Origin: Begonia masoniana
Taxonomy: Eukaryota; Streptophyta; Magnoliopsida; Cucurbitales; Begoniaceae
DNA length: 64,000 nucleotides
NCBI GenBank assembly: GCA_022432975.1
Contig: CM039502.1
Location: forward strand, 70,710,848 to 70,774,847
Reading direction: 5' to 3'
A program made the position numbers and the translations under genes. Within the stretch, counting starts at the first letter, position 1; the number at the start of each line of letters is the position of its first letter. This document shows positions 33,258 to 44,641 of this stretch, piece by piece. The notes below the pieces were generated by a model that saw nothing but the letters and a program-made list of their open reading frames with translations, searched no databases and had not been told where the DNA came from.

Positions 33258-34140
33258 ATGGTAGTCAATTAAAGAGTAAGGCATCCTTTTTGGGTGCGGG
33301 CAACTAAGGCACCTTTTGGTGCAGGCAACCTAGGCATCTGTCGATGCAGGCAAACTTTATTGAAAAACTGTGTGTGTTAGGGTTGTGTGAGAGTCGTGTA
33401 GGCATGTTTATATTTGTTATCCCTTACTTGCTAAGCGTAAGCTTACGTTTGTGTGTGTTCTGTGGTGTAGGTAACGACGCGGTTACAGGTGAGCTAAGCG
33501 AGTGAGCTAGGACTTGAGAGCAGTCAGAGACGCACGGGGCATGCCGGTGCAGGCAGTTGTTGGGGCACCTTGACCATGGTCTTCGGGAATGTGGGGCTTT
33601 GTATTTTGGTAGTTTATTGTAAATGTCTGTTTGTAGAAATGATGGGAATGTGTGACTCTTTTTGGTTGATGTTTTGACAGTTACGGTATAGCTATTTGGA
33701 TTTGTTGTATATAGTCATAGTTAAGGGTGATGTGTCGCCCTATACTGTGGACTTTCTTCACTTAGGGATGTTCGTAATTTAGTTTTCCTCTTTACTGCTA
33801 TTTGGAGATTTCGTATGCTGGATAGTTGGGTAAGAGTATTCTGGATCTGGTTGGGGATTGATTCATTTGCAGGTACTTAGCATTTTGGAGGCGCCATTTT
33901 CAGGCGTTACTTTGCCAAAATTTTCAGAAAGAACGCCGTTGTGCTTAACAGTTAGGATGAAGAGAAATTAGTGAGTCTAGTCAGCTAGGTATGACATAGA
34001 GAGCTTTGGGAGACTTGGCTTTACATTCAGCTGTGTTAGTTTTATTTTATGTTGAAAATTAGTTTTTTTAAATTATGTTTTAACGTGGGATTGGTTAGCA
34101 AAGTAGCGCACCGAGCCAGGGTGGGTTCGGGGGCGTTACA

Positions 34141-35121
34141 GGTTATAGTGGATCAACTTACCAAATTGACCCATTTTCTCCTTGTAAGACATTTGCTATG
34201 GATCAGTATGCTCGGCTTTACGTTCAAGAGACTGTCATACTTCATGGTATGCTCATTTCTATCGCGTTTGATCGAGATACACGTTTTACCTCTAAATTTT
34301 GGAAGAGTATGCAAAAAACTATGGGTACTTAGTTAAACTTCAGCATAGCTTTTCACCCTCAGACAGATGGACAATCGAAAAAGACAATTCAAACCCTAAA
34401 GGATAGATATGTTATGGGCTGGTCTAATGATTTTAAAAGAAATTGAAATAAAAACCTGCCACTGGTAGAATTTATCTACAATAATAGTTATTAAGGTTCG
34501 ATTGGAATGACATCTTATGAAGTTTTGTATGGCAAAAAGTGAAGATTTCTAGTGCATTGGGATGAAGTGGGTAAATGAATACTTGTTGGGCTAGATATTT
34601 TGAGACAGACTACTGAAATAGTTGCATTAATCCATAAAAAAATTATTACAGCCCCAAGTCGACAGAAAAGTTATGTTGATCGGAGAAGAAGAAAGTTGTA
34701 GTTCGTAGTAGGAGATCAAGTTTTCTTGAGAGTCTCGTCAATGAGAGGCGTGATGCGTTTTGAAAAGAAAAGAAAGTTGAGGCCAAGATTTATAGGCTCA
34801 TTTGAAATGTCAAGAAGAGTGGGAAAAATTGCTTATCAGTTAAATTTGCCGGATTCATTCAAACACGTACACAACGTATTTCATGTTTCGATGTTGAAGA
34901 AGTATATTCTAAATTCCTCGCATGTCTTACTAAGGAGATCCCTAGACTTTGCAATCAATCATGTTCTAACCCATAAAAAAAGGATGATTCAAATTCTAGA
35001 TTCAGAAAAAAGAGAATTAAGGAATAAGAACGTCTCGCTTGTCAGAGTGCTTTGGAGAAATCGAAACATTGAAGAAGCAACATGGGAAAGAGAAGAGGAC
35101 ATGAGAAAAGCCTATCTGTAG
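34141..35121 (+). pseudogene. Gypsy-1 integrase C-terminal part and chromodomain-like tail
   Basis: Integrase resumes with IVDQLTKLTHFL and the second catalytic aspartate (FDRDTRF, about 34270, in a shifted frame). FHPQTDGQSKKT at about 34350 has lysine where the catalytic glutamate of DDE integrases belongs. From 34726 the GPY/F-like region (LRPRFIGSFEMSRRVGKIAY, FHVSMLKKYI) and a chromodomain-like end (VSLVRVLWRNRNIEEATWER) are intact in one frame. The tail is typical of Tekay/Del chromoviruses and is thought to steer integration to heterochromatin. Several stops and frame changes make it non-functional. Confidence 0.85.
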
Positions 35122-35173
35122 CTATTCAGATAATAATTCAAATTTTGACGACGAAATTTCTTTAAAGGATGAG

Positions 35174-36617
35174 AGATTATAATAGTTTAGGGTTCCAAAT
35201 TCAAAATTTAAACTTCGAAATTCCTCAAATCAACACAATCAAAACCTGATCTAAAATTTTAGCCCTAAATCTCTCAAAATCAGAGTGAAATCCAATTCAA
35301 TGCTCACACAATGCCCTCTGTAAATTCGATTGGGGAATCAGATTTGCTATTAGTTGGATAGAAAAATCTGTTTGGATTCAGATAATCAAATCATCAGTAG
35401 AAAATCCGAGTGGATCTTGGATTTTGGAGGGGGGGGGGGGATTTTTACGAATCTTCCTTATAAATAGAGAGGGTCGGTGAAGGGGAAGAGCACACGAGAG
35501 CTCTCTCTCTCGAGTTCTTATTCAGAGACAAGTTCTTATCTCGCTTCCCTCGGTCTCCGACCACCACTCGGCCTCCAGACGCAGCCAGAGCTCCAAGGAA
35601 GCAGCAGCTCCACTTGAGTGGGCGAGCTCTGACGAAACTTCATTCAGTCGAAGCTGTCGCCACATGATTCATCTTTGGTGTTCTGGTGTGCATGACGAAG
35701 AGGAAACGCGAAGGAATCGTGAAGAAGAAGGAAGGAGAAAGAAGAAAGTTTCGGGTTTTCTTTAAAACTTAACTCGATTCACTAAAGGGTGGTCCAACCG
35801 AACCGGTTCAGCAAACTGAACAGGCTCAACTGCACCAGAATCGATCCAACTGAACCGATCCAGCAAACTGAAGCTGCCCAGCTGAACCAGAATCGGTCCA
35901 ACCGAACCAAATTTGGTTCAATTGAACTGAACCCAACCCTAATTTCGACCAGAATTGACCCAGACCAAACAAGATTGCTTTTGAACCATCAAATTTGACC
36001 AACAACTATCTGAAACGATTTGAATCTGACAGAGTCGATCTAAGAATAAATCAATAAGAAATTTCTGTCTAAATTCTTCTTAAATTGGATTCATCTAAGT
36101 GGGAATTTGATACCAATATTTTATTCAGGCAGGATATTATTTGGAATATTGAAAAATCCTGATACCAATATTTTATTCTCATAGTTTGTAATTTTGTGAT
36201 GTAGGTGAAGTTTTATCTGAGGAAGAAATGAGTTTGATCGAAAACCTCTCAGAGGCAAGCGACCATACAGAAGAAGAAAATATTTTGGATCGAATAAAGG
36301 AATTTAAATTAGTATGTTTCAATTTTTGATGATATTTCATATTTTTATTTCAGTTGAAACCTTGAATAAATTATGTTGACTTTATCGTTAATAAAGTTTT
36401 ATGAATTGTTTTAATTCTGCATTTATTTCTATTTTGACCAAACTATTTAATGTTTGAATGTTGTTTTAAAAGCTTCCGCGCATTTAGTGATTTCATTCAA
36501 GGCTTCCAAATATTTTGAAATTAAGGTTATAACGCTCGAATTTAAACCTTATTTGATAAATCAATTTGTAAAAAAAAATTAGGATTTTCAAATTAAGATT
36601 TGAAATTGAGAAAAATG
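35174..36617 (+). repeat. 3' LTR of Gypsy-1
   Basis: It begins after a degenerate polypurine region (about 35155-35173) and follows the 5' LTR copy block by block to ..gaaaaatgaa at 36617. The last ~30 bp present in the 5' copy (..ggacattaca) are missing. A G10-12 run at 35430 and many substitutions separate the copies, so the insertion is old. A good TATAAATA box stands at 35459-35466. Confidence 0.8.
35459..35466 (+). promoter_or_regulatory. TATA box of the Gypsy-1 3' LTR
   Basis: TATAAATA is followed by agagaggg and a GA/CT-rich leader. The 5' LTR has the decayed ctataattagag at the same place. Confidence 0.6.
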
Positions 36618-38046
36618 AAGCCTAATAAGTGAATATTTATGCTAACTATTTACATGTTTCTTAATTGTTTCCTTCTTACTTTACTATAAGATTTAGTATT
36701 TATCATATATATTTCTTTCTTACACATGTCACTTATTTATTTGTTAGTTCTCATATGAGATTGTATCTCTTTACACATTTTATCCAATGTCTACCTTCTA
36801 AGGTATTTTATCTAATCAATTATATACAATGTTCTACAAGATTAGTTTTCACAACTTCAATTTCTATAACATGTCAATCAGTCCCCCATGTTCACACAAC
36901 TTAATGACCTATGTATCAATGATCTCATACACCTCTTCTTTATGTTAGAAGTGTATAACACATGTAATGAATGCATATGCATGCATGTGTGTGTGTGTGT
37001 GTGTATATATACACATATATACACACACCCGATCAACATATACATGTGTTATGTTTGAATAACAAGTAATGAATGCTCTAACTTGATGTTCAACCAACCT
37101 CATTAATACATATCCCTAAGTGCAACTTATTTTATACACTTAATCTCCAACATCAAGTGCAACTACATTCCTGCTCTTATTTCTTAATTTCACCCCCGTA
37201 TTTAACTAACTAACCATACACGTGAAACTATATCAAGTGCAATTACTCAATATAATTGCATTGTCTCTTAGGTATAATAATATCATCACTACCAATGTGC
37301 ATATAATTGTGTCTGTATATTGAATAACTAACATAATGCAGTCATCTCAACCATGATCGCATTAAACCCGATAGATTATAATACACATCCGCTTATGTGC
37401 ATATACTAATGTTAATGCAATGAACATCTTATGTAGTCATCTCAATCCTCACTTCATTAATCTACGTAGTTTCTAACATCTACCTACCTACCTACATGCA
37501 TGAAATAAGAACAATGCATACACATAAAATGAATATGTCCAACTAATATTCATGATTATTCTTCATATCAAAATGTTCTAATGTCTAAGTTGATATGAAT
37601 ATATAACCTACGTACTAGTCATGAAGCTAGACTACCGAGTCTCATCACATTGACGCTAACCCACCAAACTTTACTTCACCTCATGAGAATTTACAGAGGA
37701 CATTAGTTGATCTCCGTTGATAAACCATGATTGTGCACAAGACACAAAGGAAAGATACCACTAACCTCTAACATGACCAATGTACATCCCCCTAGTACAA
37801 CGACATGCTTTAAACTTGAGTAACAATGCTAGCAGATATGCATCATTCTAATACATAGGTTACCCACACATTGAGAAATAGGGTCAACCAACGTGCATCT
37901 ACCTAGTATAACAAGCAAATACATTTTCTCACATGTTAGCCAAATTGTTATCTATGTACTTGATATCATGCAAATGAAAATGCATGAATATACCATGTTA
38001 AACACATGTCAATGTATATGAAAATTACATTTTATTATCTTTTTTT
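36618..38046. other. AT-rich intergenic stretch with a GT/TA/CA microsatellite
   Basis: I see no coding similarity. A (TG)n-(TA)n-(CA)n run at about 36986-37028 is self-complementary and could form a hairpin or cruciform. Unannotated sequence here separates Gypsy-1 from the copia element. Confidence 0.6.
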
Positions 38047-38571
38047 TGTTAGAATCCTTAAACAGTCTACACATGGTTCAAAAACTAAAATTAAAGCATT
38101 TAGACCTAATTATGAAAAAATGAATTTTACCTCTTGCCATTGATGTTTGAAAACTGGGACTATTTTTTTGCCTCTGAGATTAGTCATTTCCAAACCTTTA
38201 TCAATCTCCAATTTGACGGTGTATTGTTCTTTATGAGATTGCAGGCTTAGCGGACATCTCTATCTTTTCTTTTCAATTTTTCTCTTCTTTTATCAAGAAG
38301 TTTTCTTCCCCATAGTCTCTCTATATAGAGAGACTATTCTGCAAGATGAAAAATTTTAAGAAGATCCGTAGATCTTCCTGAAGAGAAGAATGCAAAAGGA
38401 AAAAGGGAATGGTGAAGAATGGGCAGGAGTCCTTCAAGGGACCCTACAAACACAAGACAAGCGACAAAGTCTTTTAATAAAATCAAGAATAATCTTCCAT
38501 GCATTACAATGCATTATGTTCCTTCTGTATTGCCCATAAACTTAATGAACATCAACATTTGTTCTCACAAC
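38047..38571 (-). repeat. 3' LTR of the copia element
   Basis: It starts tgttagaatc on the plus strand and shares long blocks with 55832-56200 (attaaagcattta.., attgatgt.tgaaaac, tctctctata.. gagactattct). Similarity fades after about 38400. The boundary near 38571 (..gttctcaca) is set by comparison with ..gttctaactaca at 56362 and is uncertain. Confidence 0.65.
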
Positions 38572-38578
38572 GAAAAAT

Positions 38579-40928
38579 TACATAAAGAAACCAAATTCCA
38601 TTTTCTCTACATTATCTTTAAATTTCAAAATATGCATGCCTTTATTTAAAGGATCGACTATCATCAATTCAGTTTTAATGTGTTCGATGACCACTAAAGC
38701 ATCCTTAACACGTTTCTTATGACTAAATACTTATTGTCAAGTGTTAAACAATTTTAGCCATAAAAAAGTAGCTGAATTGTCATAATATATCTTTAATGGC
38801 CTAAAAATAGAATCAACAATTCTAAGCCCTCAAATAAAACTCTTTATCCATATATCATGTGATGTATCCTTAAAACATGATACGAAGTCAGTTTCCATAG
38901 TGGATGTAGCAGTCAAGTCCTGTTTTGCACTTCTCCAAGATACAACTCCACCGACAAACATAAAAATGTATCCTGATGTTGATTTACGTGAATCAACACA
39001 ACCAGCAAGGTCTAATATGAGTAGTCAATCACATCCAAGCTACCAGTTCGTCTGTATATAAGCATGTATTCTTTAGCTCTTTGAAGGTACATCAACACTT
39101 TCTATGCAGCAATCCAGTGGTCTTTACTTGGATTACTCAGATATCTTTCTAACATCTCTACAACAAATGAAATGTTGGGTCTTGTGCAGACTTGAGCATA
39201 CATTAGCCTTCCAACAACCGAAACATAGAAAATGTTCTTCATTTGCTCCCTCTCAAGATCGTTCTTCGAGCACTAGTTCTCATGGAACTTGTCACCCTTC
39301 ACAATTGGAGTTTTACTAGACGAACAATCTTTCATCTAAAATCTCTCTAAAATTTTATTGATATAAGTTTCTTAAGACAAGTCTAAAGTTCAATGGATCT
39401 ATTTCCATAAATCTTAAAACCAATGACATAGAATGCATCACCCATGTTCTTCATCTCAAAGTATTCAGAGAGAAGTTATTTCAACTCATGCAATAAACTT
39501 TTATTATTAGTTGCAAGTAAAATGTCATTCACATACATAACTAAGAAACAAATTTTACTCACACTGACCTTCTGGCATATACATTGATCTATGATGTTCT
39601 CTTCAAAACCGAATGAAGAAATAACTTTATGAAACTTTAAATATCACTGTTGTTTCAATCCATATATGGATTTATTAAATTTGCACACTAAATACTCACC
39701 ATCACTTGAGGAGAATTCTTCATGTTGTTTCATCTAAACTTCTTCCTCAGTTCTTCTAGCTCTCCATTGAGAAAAGTTATTTTCACATCCATTTTTTGCA
39801 ACTCAAAATCATAATATTTAACCAATGCCAAAATAATGCGAAGAGAATCTTTCTTAGATACAGAAGAAAAAGTCTTCTTGTAATCGATTCATTCCCTTTT
39901 GGTGAACTTTTTAGCAACAAGTCTTGCTTTATACCTTTCGATGTTACCCAATGAGTGTTTCTTAGTTTTAAATATTCATTTACATCCAATGAATTTTACA
40001 GCATCAAGCAACTTGACAAGATTCTAGAATCTATTTAAATTCATAGAATTCATTTCTTCTTACATGACATCATATCATAAACTTGACTCACCACAACTTA
40101 TAGCTTGTGAAACCATCTCAGGATCATTTTCAGCTCCCACATTATAGTCTGATTTTTGTAGATATGTCACATAATCACTAGGATTAGTTGATTTCCTTTC
40201 TCTAGTAGATCTCCTTAGTGTTGTTCTAACATTTTCTTGAAAAATTTGTTGTTCAACATGTCGAGCAACAATTTCTAGAACTTCCTCAATAATTTGATCT
40301 ACTAGATCATGAGTAACTTGTGGAATCTCATTAAATGATTGTTCAACACTCATTTGAACTCAAGAAGTGTTATGAATAACAATCAATCTTTCACTTGAAT
40401 TAAAAGGTTAAACATTAATGTGATCTCTTTCATAAATAATATCGTGAAATCGAGCACTCCCACTAATCAAGTCATTCTCAAGAAATTTTACATTTCTTGA
40501 TTCCACAATCCTTGTGTTGTGAGATAGACAGTAGAATCTATACTTCTTAGACATTTCTGCATATCTAACGAAATAGCCACTAATGGTATTTTGGTCTAGT
40601 TTATTTTCTTATGGGTTATGAATCCTGACTTTAGATGGGCATCCTCAAATGCGTATTTTTCGCAAACTCAGTTTTCAGCCCTTCCATAACTCAAATGACG
40701 TCTTTTTGACATTCTTGGTTGAAACTCAATTCAATATATATGCAACCGTCTTAAAAGCATTTGGCCACAAGAAATCAGGAAGTTTAGAGTTGCTACGCAT
40801 ACTCCTCACCATGTTCAATAATGTTTGATTTCTTCTTTCTGTCAGACCATTCTGATCTAGAGATCCAAACATGGTGTATTAAGCAACAATTTCGTGCTCT
40901 TGAAGAAATCTAGCAAACAGACCAGATG
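38579..40928 (-). pseudogene. Copia integrase C-terminus, linker, RT and RNase H remnant
   Basis: On the minus strand, SGLFARFLQEHEIVA (40928 downwards) is the integrase core. The linker at 40353-40075 reads RRSTRERKSTNPSDYVTYLQ and NVGAENDPEMVSQAISCGES, typical of plant copia polyproteins. RT follows in broken frames (SKKDSLRIILALV.. MDVK.TFLNGELEE near 39800). The catalytic YVDD reads YVND (39524-39535), losing an aspartate. RNase H closes with DNSAT, IKTELMIVDPLNKG, ending near 38579. The enzyme would copy the element RNA and is inactive here. Confidence 0.82.
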
Positions 40929-42398
40929 TGTAACACCGAGAAAAATTTAACGAATAAATTTTTTTATGCGCAGAATATTTTATAATTTAAGGTTACCAAT
41001 TATAAAGCGAAGAAATATTATTTGAGAATTTAAAGGTCAAGTTTGCCAAGTTTAATGGGTAATTAAACTAATGAGGCTAACTAAATGGAATAACTATTAG
41101 TTAGATTTTATGGGAGGACATTTTTGGAACAAAATAAAGTAGGTGTGAAGCACTAATGGGGTGTTGACACCTCATCAAAGCTTATCCAAGAAGCTTTATT
41201 AAAAACACCCTCCTTTTTATTTCATTTCCCCTCCCACGTGCCTTTTTCCTCCCTCACAAACCCTCCTTTCATCAGAAAACTCCCCCTCTACGTAACATTT
41301 CTCCATCAAAAGAAAAGAGGGTGAAGCCCTCTTTTCCTTTTCTCTTCTCCCCAGGCCCAAGTCTTTCCTCCCCTGCGCCGAACTCCTTCTCTCACGATCT
41401 CCTCCCATAGCTTCTTCTCCATGCAAAACTTTTGTTCTCTCCCTCGCGTTAGTCATCCAAAGGAGAAGCCATGAAAGCTTCATCATCCTATTCCAAAATT
41501 TAAAGGTACAGTGAGCTTTTTTTTAGGATTTTATCATGGGTTTGGCAAATCTTTAGGTTTGAACATAAAAGTGGAGTATCTATACTTTGATTTGTGGGTT
41601 TGATAAATCATTGGTAAGGATGCACGAAATTTATTTTAGTTGTTGTATTTCTTCTTCTGAATGATGCTTATTCATGAGTTTAAGCATGTATAAGATTTAT
41701 ATGGAAAGAAATTGTTTATTGGTTGAAAGTTATGAAAATTTTGGACTTAGAGATAAAACAGAGGAGGTTCTGTTCTTTTGGAATTTCAGCTATGCTATTT
41801 AAGTTGGGTTATTAAATGTACTTTACCATGAAAAACTAGATATCTTAAAGTTTACATAGGATTGTGAATCATCAAATTCGAACATGTATACGATAAGTTA
41901 TGAAATTTTGAAGTTATAGTACAAAAATTGGAAAATTTCAGAAAGTAGTTCGGTTTGCAAACTTCTGACCCTAAACCTGATCGTTTTTTATAAATGGTTA
42001 ATTTCATGTTAAACTAGACATTATAAGGTTTCCAAAACATATTGAATCGTTGAAATCGGATAAGAATTGAATAAGTTATGGATTTTTGAAATGAATGTAC
42101 AAAAACTGGAAAGGTTCAGCAAGCAGTTCGTTTTTTTGGTTTTCTAACTTGACTCTGTTTTGTTTTGGATAAATAGACGATTCCATGTTAAAATAGACAT
42201 AATGAGGTTTTCAAAACATGTTGAATCATTGAAAACGGATAAGAATTGAGAGAGTTGTTGAGGTTTAAAGTTAAGCCAATTTTAAAGGAAAAATCCGAGA
42301 ATATTGAAAGAAAATTGTTGAGTTTTGTTAGTTGAATGAACTTCGAGTTATTTAAATGGTTGAATTAAATTGTTGGTGTGAATGTGACTCAAAACTAA

Positions 42399-44606
42399 TT
42401 GGCTTGGATTACCAAAGTTCACTTTCTTGGTCACGTGATTTTAGGAGATGGAATATCTGTCGATCCAGCCAAGGTTCAAGCAGTTAAGGAGTGGCCTCAA
42501 CCGAAGAATGCTACAGATATTCGAAGTTTCCTTGGATTAGCAGGATATTACAGGAAATTTATTGAAGGATTCTCGAAGATTACAACACCTCTCAGTCGGT
42601 TAACAAGGAAAAACATGAAGTATGTATGGACTGATGAATGTGAGCATAGTTTTCAGACTTTGAAACAGAGATTGACCAATGCTCCAATATTAATACTTCC
42701 TGTTGAGAATGGTAAATTTAGCATTTATTGTGATGCTTCCAAGGTTGGACTTGGCTGTGTGTTGATGTATGATAGAAAAGTAATAGCTTATGCCTCTAGA
42801 TAGTTGAAAATACATGAGAAGAATTATCCTACACATGATTTGGAATTAGCTACGGTGGTGTTTGCATTGAAAATTTGGAGACATTACTTGTATGGACAAT
42901 CTTGTGAAATATTCTCGGACCATAAAAGTCTGAAATATATTTTCACACAGAAAGAATTAAATATGAGGCAACGTCGATGGTTGGAATTTGTCAAGGATTA
43001 TGATTTTGAGATTAAATACCACCCCGGCAAGGCGAATGTAGTGGCTGATGCATTGAGTAGAGTGACGACTTCAGCCTCAGCATTGATTCTCGACATACCG
43101 TTAGCCTTAGAGACAGAATTTCAAAGATTTAACTTAGAATCTTTGTCCAGTGTGTCAGCTATGCTTTCTGTCATAACCTTGAAGCCTACTATTTTGGAAA
43201 GAATAAAGGAAGCTCAGATGATTGATCCTAAGTGTAACAAGTATAAGTCATGTATGGATGGATTTCAACTATTCTGTTGATGGAATTCTCAAGTGTCGGA
43301 ATAGATGGTTTGTTCCATTAGATATAGAACTTTGAAAAGAGATCCTTTCAGAAGCTCATTCTTCTAGACTCTCTGTTCATCCTGGTAGTACAAAAATGTA
43401 CAAAGACCTTAGACAATATTATTGGTGGCCAAATATGAAAAGAAGTGTGGCAGAGTATGTAGGATCGTGTCTAGTTTGCCAACGGATTAAAGCTAAACAT
43501 CAGAGACCTGCAGGAACATTACAACCATTACCAGTTCCCGAATGGAAATGGGAATAAATAACGATGGACTTTGTTGTGAGATTGCCTAGAACAGTAAGAG
43601 GACATGATGCAATTTGGGTGATAGTAGATCTTTTAACCAAATCTACCCATTTCCTGCCAATTAAGATGACATACTCGATGGATCAACTCGCTGAGTTGTA
43701 TGTGCATGAGATTGTTAGACTGCACGGAGTTCCAAGCACTATAGTTTTAGACCGAGATTCTAGATTTACATCTAAGTTTTGGAAGAGTCTGCACAAGACT
43801 ATGGGTAGGCAACTCAATTTTAGTACAGCTTTTCACCCTCAAACAGATGGACAATCTGAGAGAACTATTCAGACATTAGAAGATATTCTTCGTGCGTGCA
43901 TATTATATTTTCAAGGGTCTTGGAGTAAGTATTTATCATTGGTGGAATTTTATTATAATAACATTTATCAGGAAACAATAGGAATGACACCGTATGAAGC
44001 ATTGTATGGACGAAAATGTAGATCTCCTTTGTATTGGGATTAAATTGGTGAAGCACGTTTGCTTGGTCCTGATATTGTGCAGCAAACAGTGGAGAAAATT
44101 ACCCTCATCCGATAGAGAATCTTAACAGCTCAAAGCCGACAGAAAAGCTATGCCGATAGGAGGCGTAGAGAATTAGAGTTCGATGTTGGTGATGAAGTCT
44201 TTCTTAAGGTTTCACCGTTCAAAGGAGTTATAAGATTCGGGAAGAGAAGTAAGTTGAACCCTAGGTTTATAGGGCCTTTCTCAATTTTGAAAAGGATTGG
44301 GAAGACAGCTTATTAGTTACAATTGTCAGCCTCTATGGAAGGAATTCACAATGTGTTCCATATTTCTATGCTAAGAAGTGTATGCGGGATCCAACTCAGG
44401 TTGTAAAACAGCATAACATTGAAATTCATCCTACCCTTACCTATGAGGAGAAACCAGTGAAAATTTTGGACTATACAACAAAAGTACTGCGCAAGAAGGA
44501 GGTTCAGCTAGTCAAAGTCTTATGGCATAATCAGAATGTTGAGGAGGCAACTTGGGAAAGCCAGCAGGACATGATGAGCCGTTATCTTGAACTGTTTAAG
44601 CACTGA
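42399..44606 (+). pseudogene. Gypsy-2 RT(partial)-RNase H-integrase-chromodomain remnant
   Basis: One long frame holds [19 protein letters not shown], the RNase H aspartate box (IYCDASKVGLGCVLM), a TAG at 42801-42803, then [34 protein letters not shown] and VVADALSR. A deletion near 43265 shifts the frame. Integrase shows HPGSTKMYKDLR.. CLVCQRIK, TMDFVVRLPRTVRGHD, LDRDSRFTSKFW and FHPQTDGQSERTIQT, with the catalytic Asp-Asp-Glu present. Further stops are TAA 43555, TAA 44041, TAG 44113 and TAG 44314. It ends with a chromodomain-like VQLVKVLWHNQNVEEATWE at 44606. It cannot encode an active protein. Confidence 0.88.
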
Positions 44607-44641
44607 ATTTTGAGGACAAAATTCTTTTAAGAAGGGTAGAT

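Larger units (their letters stand above)
28851..34140 (+). mobile_element. LTR-C: 5.3-kb solo LTR with a heat-shock-element-like satellite
   Basis: It starts TGTAACACCCAAAAATTT, ends TCGGGGGCGTTACA, and has the exact 5-bp duplication GGTTA (28846-28850, 34141-34145). The last ~250 bp (gcgccattttcaggcgttac onward) and the acceptor block (taagcgtaagcttacg .. ttctgtggtgtag|gt, AG at 33469-33470) match LTR-A closely. The donor-like ACCAG|GTAAGTAGAGG is at 29908, followed by gccttcgggccacacca. A ~30-bp array and 60-bp blocks fill the space between. No internal domain remains, so it is a solo LTR. Confidence 0.93.
9266..36617 (+). mobile_element. Gypsy-1: old Tekay/Del-type Ty3-gypsy element with three nested solo LTRs
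   Basis: The sequences from about 9266 and about 35174 are diverged direct copies (both continue ..ccaaattNaaaatttaaacttcgaaattcc.., with the same promoter and leader blocks). They define 5' and 3' LTRs in plus orientation. After the 5' LTR comes a primer-binding site (25271), then gag, protease, reverse transcriptase, RNase H, integrase and a chromodomain-like tail. The coding order PR-RT-RH-INT is that of Ty3-gypsy. Three solo LTRs interrupt it: LTR-A and LTR-B in the 5' LTR, LTR-C in the integrase. All domains carry stops and several catalytic residues are lost, so it is defective. Net length without insertions and the 1.37-kb duplication would be about 8 kb. Confidence 0.85.
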
